From [Actinomadura] parvosata subsp. kistnae (GTDB taxonomy: Bacteria > Actinomycetota > Actinomycetes > Streptosporangiales > Streptosporangiaceae), in contig NZ_OOHJ01000030.1 in assembly GCF_900323885.1 (NCBI RefSeq), forward strand, positions 744,001 through 808,000: 64,000 bases of DNA, in the 5' to 3' direction. The notes below the pieces were generated by a model that had not been told where the DNA came from, made no database searches, and saw nothing but the letters and a program-made list of their open reading frames with translations. Position 1 is the first letter of the stretch; each line of letters starts with the position of its first letter. Positions 1 through 7,606 of this stretch are shown piece after piece. Both the position numbers and the translations under genes were made by a program.

Positions 1-140
1 GCCCCGGCCTCCTGACGCGACACCAGCGCCGCGTTCGCCGGCAGCCCGGCGACGACGAGGAGCAGGGCCGACGCGGTCACGAGAACCTTCCACCCACGTT
101 TCGGACGCCCGCCGTCAGGCGGTCGCGGGGAGACAGTCAT
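1..140 (-). CDS. N-terminus of a secreted or membrane protein (cut by window edge)
   Basis: Reading leftward from an ATG at 140 gives 46 codons without a stop before the window ends. The peptide has a basic start (PKRGWK) followed by a hydrophobic stretch (ASALLLVVAGLPANAAL), which looks like a signal peptide or a first membrane anchor. There is no convincing Shine-Dalgarno sequence, so a GTG further in is possible. Nothing of the mature protein is visible and no function can be given. Confidence 0.5.
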   Translation of the reverse strand, partial: MTVSPRPPDGGRPKRGWKVLVTASALLLVVAGLPANAALVSRQEAG

Positions 141-214
141 GGGCGCAGTGTGGCCGCCCGCGCGTGCCGGAATCTTGAACGAATGTTCCCGGCGGCACGC
201 TAGGTCGCGCGGCG

Positions 215-949
215 TCAGACCTGGCCGATGCCGCCGTCGACGGGGAGGTCGATCCCGCTGACGAAGCTCGAGTCCGCGGAGGCGAGGAACAGGGCCGCCG
301 AGGCGATCTCGTCCTCCGTGCCGAGGCGGCCGGCGGGTACCCGCGCGGCGATCCGCTCCTTGAAGCCCGGCGGCAGGTCCGCGAAGGCGGGGGTGTCGAT
401 CGCGGCGGGGCTGAGGACGTTGACCCGGATCCCGCGCTCCTTCAGATCGGTGGTCCAGGTCCGGGCGAACGAGCGCAGCGCCGCCTTGCTCGCGGCGTAG
501 ACCGTGGTGCCGGGATCACCCTTGTCCGCGGCACCCGAACCGATGAGCACGATCGAGGCGCCGTCGGACAACAGCGGCAGCAGTTTCTGCACGGTGAAGA
601 ACGTCCCGCGCACGTTCACCCCGAACACGGCGTCGAACGACTCCTCGGTCACGTCGCCGATGTGCTCGTTCCACGTCCAGACGCCGGCGCTGGCGACGAG
701 AACGTCCACCCGGCCGAACTCGGAGGCCACGACGTCGGCCAGGCGGAGCACGTCGGCGATCTCGCCCACGTCGCCGGCGACACCGGTCACGTCGTGGCCG
801 ATGGCGGCCACCGCCGCGTCCAGGCGGTCCTGGCGGCGGCCGGTGATGACCACGTGCGCACCCTCCCGCACGAACGTCTTCGCCGTCGCCAGTGCCAGCC
901 CGGAGGTCGCGCCGGTGATCACCGCGACCTTCCCGTCGAGCTTCGCCAT
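215..949 (-). CDS. SDR family NAD(P)-dependent oxidoreductase
   Basis: Classical short-chain dehydrogenase of 244 residues. The start is the ATG at 949, preceded by AGGGGAG at good spacing; an in-frame start upstream would read through the palindromic control region. The cofactor motif TGATSGLA lies near residue 12, an ASAG core near residue 87, and the catalytic YAASK with an upstream Ser (IGSG) in the second half. It ends with the family's usual SGIDLPVDGG tail. Substrate is unknown. Two palindromes upstream suggest control by a TetR-like repressor, but no such regulator is adjacent. Confidence 0.88.
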   Translation of the reverse strand: MAKLDGKVAVITGATSGLALATAKTFVREGAHVVITGRRQDRLDAAVAAIGHDVTGVAGDVGEIADVLRLADVVASEFGRVDVLVASAGVWTWNEHIGDVTEESFDAVFGVNVRGTFFTVQKLLPLLSDGASIVLIGSGAADKGDPGTTVYAASKAALRSFARTWTTDLKERGIRVNVLSPAAIDTPAFADLPPGFKERIAARVPAGRLGTEDEIASAALFLASADSSFVSGIDLPVDGGIGQV

Positions 950-966
950 GCCACTCCCCTGTCCCG

Positions 967-988
967 AAGATGAGGCTGCTCTCATCTT
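967..988. promoter_or_regulatory. Perfect inverted repeat upstream of the SDR gene
   Basis: AAGATGAG-N6-CTCATCTT is an 8-bp perfect inverted repeat directly upstream of the SDR ribosome-binding site. Its size and position fit a dimeric repressor site of TetR type (inference). Confidence 0.5.
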
Positions 989-1008
989 TAGCGATCCCAC
1001 CGTAGCTC

Positions 1009-1030
1009 AAGATGAGGGTGCCCTCAAAGT
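1009..1030. promoter_or_regulatory. Second, imperfect copy of the palindrome
   Basis: AAGATGAG-N6-CTCA repeats the first palindrome with a degenerate right arm. The centre-to-centre distance is 42 bp, four helical turns, so two repressor dimers could bind the same face of the DNA (inference). Confidence 0.35.
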
Positions 1031-1350
1031 TGAGGCATGCCGCAGTATTCACGAGCTTGATCTACGAGGACAGCGTCGCGCCCCTCCACCAGGCCGGGCA
1101 GGTCGTGCTGTGGGACGGGCAGCATCGCATCGACGAGCACCTCACGCTGGAGTCCGCCCCGGGACACACTCCCGGCCCGTCCGTGCTGCGCCTCGCCTCG
1201 CGCGGTGAGCGGGCTCTCGGGCGGGCCGCCGACGAACGGGAGCTGCTCGTTCCCGCGCACTTCGGCGGTACGGGCGTGGTGGAAGTCCGGCGGGACGGCG
1301 ACCGGTTCGCCCTCGCCCCGCCGACGTCGTTCGAGGCCGAGCGCGCTTGA
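1012..1350 (+). pseudogene. Remnant of an MBL-fold metallohydrolase
   Basis: The reading frame encodes two conserved pieces of a metallo-beta-lactamase-fold hydrolase fused across a deletion: a middle piece ending in ESAPGHTPG (residues around 42-50) and a C-terminal piece with VPAHFGG (around 80). The N-terminal HxHxDH metal site and the segment between the two pieces, which carries further metal ligands, are missing. It starts inside the upstream palindrome with no ribosome-binding site. I read it as a decayed gene. The normal family length is near 280-300 residues, against about 110 here. Confidence 0.6.
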
Positions 1351-1415
1351 CGCGCCGCGCACCCCTCGATGACCGTCCGGAATAACTGGACAACACGTCC
1401 GGTTGCGGGGAGAGG

Positions 1416-1438
1416 TAAGTGGGCATTCCGTCCACTTA
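1416..1438. promoter_or_regulatory. Inverted repeat in the LLM oxidoreductase promoter region
   Basis: TAAGTGG-N9-CCACTTA is a perfect 7-bp inverted repeat ending 26 bp before the LLM gene start. It is a candidate operator; no regulator can be assigned. Confidence 0.35.
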
Positions 1439-1464
1439 TATGACCTGCCTGGGAAGGACGCGCG

Positions 1465-2436
1465 ATGGACATGAGCAACGTCGGGATCGTGTTCGGCAGC
1501 TTGACGCCGCCGGAGGAGCTGACCGAGGGGGCGGCGCTGGCCGAACGCCTCGGCTTCGGCGAGCTGTGGTTCTCCGAGGACTGCTTCTTCACCGGCGGCC
1601 TGTCCGGGCTGACCCAGCTCCTGGCCGCCACCCGCGGGATCCCCGCCGGGCTGGGCCTGGCGAGCGTGATGACCCGGCACCCCGCGGTCCTGGCCATGGA
1701 GCTGGCCGGTCTGGCCCGGATGTACCCGGGGCGGACGCGGGCGGCCGTCGGGCTGGGCAACACGCACTGGCTCCGCCAGATGGGCCTCATGCCGGAACGC
1801 CCGCTGACCGCGGTCATCGAGACCGTCGAGGTTCTGCGCGAGCTGCTGAACGGCGCCACCGTCGACCGCCGGACGGCGACGCACCGGTTCGACGGGATCC
1901 GGCTGGAGTTCCCGCCCCGGCAGCCGCCGGAGCTGTGGGTCGGCGCGGTCAACCGGCGCGCGCTGCGGGCCGCGGCCACCGTCGCGGACGGGATCCTGCT
2001 GTCGGTCCTGGCCGGCCCCACGTACGTGAGCTGGGCCAGGGAACAGGTGACCGCCGCGGGCCGGCCGACCCCGCCGATCACGGCGTTCGTGCTGGCCGCG
2101 GTGGACGACGACGAGCGGGCGGCACGAGACGCGGTACGGGAGGCCGTCGGCTTCTTCCTCCGGGCCGAGGCGCACACCGCGCTGGTCGAGCACTCGCGGC
2201 ACGGCGCCGAGATCCGCGACCGGCTCGCGAAGCTGGGTAAGGACGAGCCGTTCGTGGTCGAGGACGCCTGGATCGACGAGTTCGCCGTCGCCGGCCGCCC
2301 CGCCCACGTGCGCGAACGCCTCCAGGAGCTGCTGGCCGCCGGCGCACACAGCCTCGGCCTCTGGCTGTTCCCGCCCGATCGGCTGGCGGGGCAGCTCCAG
2401 CGGATCGCCAGGGACGTGCTTCCCGCGACGAGCTGA
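1465..2436 (+). CDS. LLM class flavin/F420-dependent oxidoreductase
   Basis: A 323-residue luciferase-like monooxygenase-fold protein. The start ATG follows GGAAGG by seven bases; a second ATG two codons on is possible. Family features are the N-terminal beta strand with a conserved GIVFGSL segment, the LWFSEDCFF region, the SVMTRHPAVLAMELAGLA helix, VGLGN near residue 92, and WVGAVN near residue 158. In actinobacteria such proteins usually use F420 rather than FMN (family knowledge). It stands alone between convergent genes, so no substrate can be proposed. Confidence 0.85.
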   Translation: MDMSNVGIVFGSLTPPEELTEGAALAERLGFGELWFSEDCFFTGGLSGLTQLLAATRGIPAGLGLASVMTRHPAVLAMELAGLARMYPGRTRAAVGLGNTHWLRQMGLMPERPLTAVIETVEVLRELLNGATVDRRTATHRFDGIRLEFPPRQPPELWVGAVNRRALRAAATVADGILLSVLAGPTYVSWAREQVTAAGRPTPPITAFVLAAVDDDERAARDAVREAVGFFLRAEAHTALVEHSRHGAEIRDRLAKLGKDEPFVVEDAWIDEFAVAGRPAHVRERLQELLAAGAHSLGLWLFPPDRLAGQLQRIARDVLPATS

Positions 2437-2550
2437 CCCACGGGAAACCGCCCTGTCTGCGGGCCGGTCGCCCGTCAGGACCGCACGCCTCGGCCTGGCC
2501 CGAACGGCTTTCGCGGAACGGAACCGGCCCGGCCGAGCGTCACCACCCGT

Positions 2551-3549
2551 TCAGGGCCGCAGTGCCAGCTTGCCCACGGTGGCCCGCGCTTCCAGCTCCG
2601 CGAGTGCTTTCGGCCCCTCGGCCAGTTCGTACGTGGTGGGCCGGCCAGGGCCGAGCACCCCGGCCGCCAGAAGTTCGGACAGCTCGCCCATGACCTCGCC
2701 GAAGATCTGCGGTGCCGCCTGGATCAGGATGCCGATGTTCAGGCCGATGAGGTGGATCTGGTGCTTGTAGACCAGGTCCCCGTTGGTGATCGCGGCTTCG
2801 CCGCCGGCCAGGCCGTAGACGACGACCCGGCCGGTGACCCGCTTGGCCGCGGCCAGGCTGGCGTTCAGGGTGGCGCCGCCGGCCGACTCCAGGACCAGGT
2901 CGGCGCCCGTGCCGCCGGTCAGGCTCAGGACCTGGGCGGCGAGGTCGGCGGCGCGGGAGTCGACGACGTGGTCGGCCCCCAGCGCCCGTACCGCCTCGTG
3001 CTTGCCGGGCGAGGCGGCGGCGATCACCGTCGCGCCGTAGTGCTTGGCCATCTTCACCGCGGCCTGGCCGGTTCCGCCGGCCGCGGCGTGGATCAGCACG
3101 GTCTGCCCCGCGCTGAGTCCGCCCAGGTGCCTGAGGGCCGCCAGCGCGGTCGGCCAGTTCACGACCAGGCCCAGGGCCTGCTCGTCGGCCCAGCCCGCCG
3201 GCACCGGGACCGCGCCGGCCGCGGGCAGCACCATGTACTCGGCGAAGGCGCCGCCCGTGATGCCGACGCCGATGACGTGGGCGCCGGGTTCCAGCCCGGT
3301 CACCCCCTCGCCGACCGCTGCGACCTCACCGGCGCCCTCGATGCCCGCCAGGTACGGCGGCTGAGGGCCGCCCGCGAACGTGCCCCTGGCCTGCGAGATG
3401 TCGACGAAGTTCACACCGGCGGCGGTGACCCGGACCAGGATCTCCCCCGGGCCCGGCCTGGGGACCGGCGCGTCGTCGATCAGCCGCAGGTCCTGCGGGC
3501 CGTTGAGCGACGTCTGCTGTAAGGCGCGCATGGTGGACGGAAGGCTCAT
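2551..3549 (-). CDS. Zinc-independent alcohol dehydrogenase / quinone oxidoreductase
   Basis: A medium-chain dehydrogenase of 332 residues, close to QOR length. The start chosen is the ATG at 3549, preceded by AAGGAG; the longer open frame runs through the operator. The nucleotide motif is AAAGGTGQAAV, followed by VIAAAS and VVDSRAAD. The N-terminal GroES-like domain lacks the cysteines of zinc alcohol dehydrogenases, so NADPH-dependent reduction of quinones or enones is the likely chemistry. It is divergent from a TetR gene with a shared operator between them, and so is probably repressed by that TetR until a ligand appears. Confidence 0.88.
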   Translation of the reverse strand: MSLPSTMRALQQTSLNGPQDLRLIDDAPVPRPGPGEILVRVTAAGVNFVDISQARGTFAGGPQPPYLAGIEGAGEVAAVGEGVTGLEPGAHVIGVGITGGAFAEYMVLPAAGAVPVPAGWADEQALGLVVNWPTALAALRHLGGLSAGQTVLIHAAAGGTGQAAVKMAKHYGATVIAAASPGKHEAVRALGADHVVDSRAADLAAQVLSLTGGTGADLVLESAGGATLNASLAAAKRVTGRVVVYGLAGGEAAITNGDLVYKHQIHLIGLNIGILIQAAPQIFGEVMGELSELLAAGVLGPGRPTTYELAEGPKALAELEARATVGKLALRP

Positions 3550-3557
3550 GGTGCTCC

Positions 3558-3581
3558 TTTGTTTGTCGAACGACAAACAAA
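3558..3581. promoter_or_regulatory. TetR operator between the dehydrogenase and tetR
   Basis: TTTGTTTGTCG-AA-CGACAAACAAA is a perfect 11-bp inverted repeat with a two-base centre. It touches the ribosome-binding site of the leftward dehydrogenase. A second copy with a degraded left arm, GGTCGAACGACAAACAAA, lies at about 3619-3636 before tetR. Autoregulation by the adjacent TetR is the simplest reading. Confidence 0.75.
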
Positions 3582-3652
3582 CCGTGGCATGCCCCATGAT
3601 CCAGGTCAAGGTAAAGTTGGTCGAACGACAAACAAATCGGGAAGGACCTGGG

Positions 3653-4270
3653 ATGGCCGCTCGCGGCAGGCCGCGCACCTTCGATCCCGACGCCGCCCTG
3701 CGCACGGCCCTGGACCTGTTCTGGGAACGCGGCTACGAGGGCACCTCGCTCAGCGACCTGGCCCAGGCCATGGGCATCGCCTCGGCCAGCATCTACGCCT
3801 GCTTCGGCACCAAGGAAGAGCTGTTCCGCAAGGTCATGGCGCTCTACGGCACGACTTCGGGCGAGCCGCCCAGGCGCGCGCTGCGCGAGCAGCCGACCGC
3901 GCGCGCCGCGATCCACGCGATGCTGCGCGCCACCGCCGACGAGATCACCCGTTCCGACGCCCCGCACTACTGCATGCTCATCCTGGCCGCGCCCACCGGC
4001 TCCGTGGAGAACCACGCGGTGCGCGAGTTCCTCGCCGACATCCGGCGCGACATGTACGCCACCGTCAGAGACCGGCTCGCCCGTGGCGTCGCCGACGGCG
4101 ACCTCACCGTGTCCTCCGCCGAGCTCGACGCCATCGCCCGCTACTACACCACCGTCGTGCAGGGGCTCTCCGTCCAGGCCCGTGACGGCGCCACCCGCGA
4201 GGAGCTGGAAGCGGTCATCACCTGCGCGATGGCCGCCTGGGACGCCCTCACCTCCCCCGCCACCCGGTGA
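3653..4270 (+). CDS. TetR/AcrR family transcriptional regulator
   Basis: A 205-residue TetR repressor. The N-terminal DNA-binding domain is typical: a GRPRTFDPDAAL start, then GYEGTSLSDLAQAMGI and the recognition region ASASIYACFGTKEELF. The C-terminal two thirds is a divergent helical ligand domain. The start ATG follows GGAAGGACC. It lies head to head with the zinc-less dehydrogenase, and the palindromes between them carry matching half-sites, so it most likely represses both genes and responds to an electrophile or quinone (inference). Confidence 0.88.
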   Translation: MAARGRPRTFDPDAALRTALDLFWERGYEGTSLSDLAQAMGIASASIYACFGTKEELFRKVMALYGTTSGEPPRRALREQPTARAAIHAMLRATADEITRSDAPHYCMLILAAPTGSVENHAVREFLADIRRDMYATVRDRLARGVADGDLTVSSAELDAIARYYTTVVQGLSVQARDGATREELEAVITCAMAAWDALTSPATR

Positions 4271-4333
4271 ACGACGCCCCCTGCCCAGGCCGGCCGGCTC
4301 GAACCCGGCGCCGTCGCGGCGCGTCTATCAGTC

Positions 4334-5227
4334 ATGCGGATCATTCCGGCGGCGCTGCTCGTGATCCTGATGGCGGCCTGTGGTTCCGTTCCTGGGCGGT
4401 CGGTGGCAGTGGGTGACGACTTCGACCAGCGTGCCCGGCAGCTCGCCGAGCGCTGGCAGGCGTCGCCCGAGCGCGGGCCGTGGACCGACGGGTTCGTGCC
4501 GTTACGGAACCTGACCCTGGAGATGGACTGGGCGCACGTCCCGAAGTGGGTGGGGCGGAGCCTGATCAACAGTGCCTGGAAGCTGGAGACGGACCTTCCC
4601 GTGCAGACGCCCGCGCCGGCCGAGCTGCGGTTCGCGGACGGCGGCAGCATGAGCGTGCCGGCCCTCACCGCTCGCGCCGCCTACGCCGGGCTCACCAAGC
4701 GGAAGTCGTTCGCCGACGAGCCGTGCCCGGCCCGGGGGTGCCGGCCGCTGCGGGTGGCCGGGGCGAGGCTCGGGCAGGCGGCCGTGCCCAGCAGCCGGGG
4801 CGAGGTGCGGGTGCCGGTCTGGGAGTTCACCGTCAAGGACGTGCCGCAGCCGTTGCGGCGGGTGGCCGTGGATCCGGCCGTCATGGGCGGGCCGCCCCGG
4901 CCGTTGCGCGACGACGTGCAGGAGGTGCGGACCTACGACACGCCGCGACCCACCGAGCTGCGGTTGAGCTATCTGCACGGCACCTGCGACACCACCTACG
5001 GCGCGCGGGTCCACGAGAGCGCGCAGGCGGTGGTCGTGGACGTCGATGTACGCGAGGACGACGTGGAGTTCTGCAACGCCATGGGCAAGACCGACCACAT
5101 CGCCGTCACCCTGGAGCGGCCCCTGGGCCGCCGCGTGGTGCTGGACTACAGCAGCGGGCTCCCCCTTCTGCCGGACAGCGACATCCACCTGGCGGAGTTC
5201 AGGAACTACGATCCGCGCCGCTCCTGA
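4334..5227 (+). CDS. Hypothetical lipoprotein
   Basis: A 297-residue protein with a short signal peptide and a lipobox (LMAAC, Cys16), so it is predicted to be anchored to the outer face of the membrane. I do not recognise the mature domain. It is rich in short beta segments and has six or more cysteines, including EPCPARGCRP near residue 134 and a CDTTYG segment near 219, which could form disulfides. There is no clear Shine-Dalgarno sequence before the ATG. A GC-rich hairpin follows the stop codon. Function unknown. Confidence 0.7.
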   Translation: MRIIPAALLVILMAACGSVPGRSVAVGDDFDQRARQLAERWQASPERGPWTDGFVPLRNLTLEMDWAHVPKWVGRSLINSAWKLETDLPVQTPAPAELRFADGGSMSVPALTARAAYAGLTKRKSFADEPCPARGCRPLRVAGARLGQAAVPSSRGEVRVPVWEFTVKDVPQPLRRVAVDPAVMGGPPRPLRDDVQEVRTYDTPRPTELRLSYLHGTCDTTYGARVHESAQAVVVDVDVREDDVEFCNAMGKTDHIAVTLERPLGRRVVLDYSSGLPLLPDSDIHLAEFRNYDPRRS

Positions 5228-5228
5228 C

Positions 5229-5247
5229 CGGGCGCGGCCGGCGCCCG
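5229..5247. terminator. GC-rich hairpin between convergent genes
   Basis: CGGGCGC-N5-GCGCCCG lies between the ends of the lipoprotein and the SDR. It has no T-tract, as is common for actinobacterial terminators. It could serve both strands. Confidence 0.45.
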
Positions 5248-5286
5248 CCACCTGCGGGCGTGAGGTCGGAGCGAGATCGCGGCGGC

Positions 5287-6108
5287 CTACTTCGCGCCGG
5301 CGGTGACGAGCTTGTCGAACTCGCGGTCCGGCAGCGTCCTGTTGAGCTCCAGGAGCTTGTCGGCCATCCAGCCGACCGCGTAGCGCGTCTCGGGCTTGCC
5401 GGCCTCGACGGCCTGCCGGATGACGGCGGCGACGACAGCGGGGTCGCTGCCCGGGCTGTTCTCGCCGAGCTGCGCCTCCGCGCGCGCGGCCATGGCCTGC
5501 GCCATGTCCCGGTACGCGGTCGTGCCGGAGATCTCGCGCAGGTCCTGTGCGGTACGGTCCTCGAACCCGGTCTTGATGATGCCGGGCTGGATGACGACGA
5601 CGTCGATGCCGAACGGCTCGACCTCCATGCGCAGGCTGTCGGAGTAGGCCTCCAGGGCGTGCTTGGTCGCGTAGTACCAGCAGCCGAGCGGCAGCGCGAT
5701 CTCGCCGCCGATGGAGGAGACGTTGACGATCGTGCCGGACCCCTGCGCGCGCATGTGCGGCAGGGCGAGCTGGACCAGCCGGGCCGGCGCGAACACGTTG
5801 ACCTCGAACTGGTCGCGCGCCAGGTCGAGGGGGACGTCCTCGGCGGCGCCGTGCAGGACGGTGCCGGCGTTGTTGACCAGGACGTCGATCCGGCCCTGCT
5901 CCTCGACGACGGTGGCGACGGCGCGCTCCAGGTCCTCCGGCCGGCGGGCGTCCAGCTCCAGGGCGTGCCCGCCGGCCTCACGCAGCTCGTCCATCAGCCG
6001 GACGCGCCGGGCGGCGCCGTAGACGGTGTGGCCGGCGCGGGCGAGCTCGAGTGCGGTGGCCTTGCCGATGCCGGCGGAGGCGCCGGTGATGAGAACGACC
6101 TTCTGCAT
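5287..6108 (-). CDS. SDR family oxidoreductase
   Basis: A 273-residue classical SDR. It shows the cofactor motif TGASAGIGKA at residues 8-17, the NNAG motif near residue 80, a catalytic Ser (SSIGGE) and the YYATKHALEAYSDSLR active-site helix. The pattern and the ALEAYSDSLRMEVEPFGI segment resemble oxidoreductases that act on retinol- or steroid-like alcohols. The ATG follows AGGAGG by eleven bases. It is divergent from the HTH-MarR regulator at 6257, which may control it; the 148-bp gap holds both promoters. Confidence 0.88.
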   Translation of the reverse strand: MQKVVLITGASAGIGKATALELARAGHTVYGAARRVRLMDELREAGGHALELDARRPEDLERAVATVVEEQGRIDVLVNNAGTVLHGAAEDVPLDLARDQFEVNVFAPARLVQLALPHMRAQGSGTIVNVSSIGGEIALPLGCWYYATKHALEAYSDSLRMEVEPFGIDVVVIQPGIIKTGFEDRTAQDLREISGTTAYRDMAQAMAARAEAQLGENSPGSDPAVVAAVIRQAVEAGKPETRYAVGWMADKLLELNRTLPDREFDKLVTAGAK

Positions 6109-6256
6109 GGTGAAACCAACCTCCTCTTCGGTCTGAGGGAACGCTAAGGTTGTGCCCAGAATCGAGGCAACTGGCGAAACTCATCTGCGCAGGTCAAAGC
6201 AACTATTCTGGTGCAATGAGCGTGTAGCTGAGTGCAACAGGGTAAGGAGGAGGCGC

Positions 6257-6963
6257 ATGCCGGGAGGCCGGTTGACCGCCGAGGACCGCCGCCACATCGC
6301 CGAAGGGCTGGCGGCCGGGCTGACGTACGCGGAGATCGCCCGCCGGCTGGGGCGTTCCAGGTCCACCGTCACCCGCGAGATCGCCAGGAACGGCGGGCCG
6401 CACGGCTACCGGGCGGCCCGCGCGCAGCACGCGACGAGCTGGCGCGCCCGCCGCCGCAAGCGCGCCCCCGCGCCGGCGTCCCGCAGGCCGCCGGCAACCG
6501 TGACGCGGGCACGGTGCGGGAGTTCGAGGAGCGGTTCGTCGCCATGATGGTGGAGACGGGGCTGGCGCCCATGACGGCCCGGGTGTTCGCCGCGCTGTTC
6601 CTCAGCGAGAGCGGCAGCCTGACCGCCGCCGAGCTCGTCCGGCAGCTGCACGTCAGCCCGGCGACGATCTCCCACGCGACCACCTGGCTGGAGCAGCGCG
6701 GGATGGTCGCCAGGGAACGCGAGGCGCGCCGGATGCGCTACTCCGTGGACGTCGACGTCTGGTACCGCGCCTGGACGGCCAGCGCCCGGGCGATGGCGAT
6801 CTGGGCCGACACCACCCGGCACGGCGCCGGCGTCTTCGGCACCGACACGCCGACCGGCGACCGGCTCCAGACCACCAGCCGGTTCCTGGAGCTCCTCGGC
6901 CACGACATGGCCCAGGCGGCCGAGCACTGGCGCCAGGCCCTCTTCCTGCGAAGCAAGCACTGA
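6257..6963 (+). pseudogene. HTH-MarR fusion regulator, frameshifted
   Basis: Two halves of one regulator lie in different frames. From the ATG at 6257, which has a strong AAGGAGG, an HTH domain (AEIARRLGRSRSTVTREI) is encoded to a stop at 6547. The second half, in another frame, carries a GbsR/MarR-type winged helix (LVRQLHVSPATISHATTWLEQRGMV read in two pieces). Family members carry both domains in one chain, and the frame is restored to 235 codons by adding one base near 6463-6490, in a C-rich stretch. Alternatively the halves are made separately, because an ATG at 6544 overlaps the first stop as ATGA. It probably regulates the divergent SDR. Confidence 0.65.
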
Positions 6964-6994
6964 GCCAGACCCGTGCGAGGTTCCGTCCCGGAGA

Positions 6995-7606
6995 TCAGCG
7001 GATCAGGGCGGACAGGAAGGTGCGGACGTCGGCGGGGGTCGCGCGGGTGAGCTCGCCGCCCATGCCGACCGCGACCGCCCCCGCCGCGATCCAGTCGGCC
7101 GCCGTACGCAGGGTGACGCCGCCCGTCGGGACGAGGGGCGCGTGCGGCAGCGCCCGCAACACGTCCCGCAGCGCCTGGGGCGAGCTGCCCGCGGCGGGGA
7201 AGAGTTTGACCAGGTCGGCGCCCTCCTCCAGGGCGGTCACGATCTCCGTGGGCGTGGACGCGCCGGCCACGACGGGCACGCCGTGGCGGTGCGCGGCCCT
7301 GATCACCTCGCGGCTGAGCGACGGGCACACGAGGAAGCGGGCTCCGGCCTGGATCGCGAGCACCGCCTGGGCGGCGTCGAGCACGGTGCCCGCCCCGACG
7401 AGCGTTCCCGGCGGTGCGGCGGCGCGCAGGGCGGTGACGGCGGGCAGCGCGTCCGGCGTGGTCAGCGAGATCTCGACGGCCGGCACGCCGGCCGCCGTGA
7501 GGCGGGTGCCCGCCTCGACGGCGGCATCCGGCGACGGCGCGCGCACGATGCCGATCACCCGCCGCTCCACGAGGCGGGCGGTCAGCGCCCAGCGGTGCTC
7601 AGCCAC
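6995..7606 (-). CDS. eda: KDPG/KHG aldolase
   Basis: A 203-residue class I aldolase of the 2-keto-3-deoxy-6-phosphogluconate/4-hydroxy-2-oxoglutarate family. It splits KDPG (or the galacto isomer) to pyruvate and glyceraldehyde 3-phosphate. The Schiff-base lysine sits in DLVKLFPA, the catalytic glutamate in AVEISLTT, and the phosphate loop is PTGGV and VGMGGEL. The GTG start at 7606 overlaps the stop of the upstream BNR gene by eight bases, so the two are probably translationally coupled. It closes the leftward IclR operon and supplies the last step for the kinase at 16677. Confidence 0.9.
   Translation of the reverse strand: MAEHRWALTARLVERRVIGIVRAPSPDAAVEAGTRLTAAGVPAVEISLTTPDALPAVTALRAAAPPGTLVGAGTVLDAAQAVLAIQAGARFLVCPSLSREVIRAAHRHGVPVVAGASTPTEIVTALEEGADLVKLFPAAGSSPQALRDVLRALPHAPLVPTGGVTLRTAADWIAAGAVAVGMGGELTRATPADVRTFLSALIR

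Noticed and set aside
6257..6400. IS30-type transposase fragment
   Set aside because: The HTH resembles the IS30 N-terminal domain, but it is followed by a MarR domain and not by a DDE core; no terminal inverted repeats are seen.
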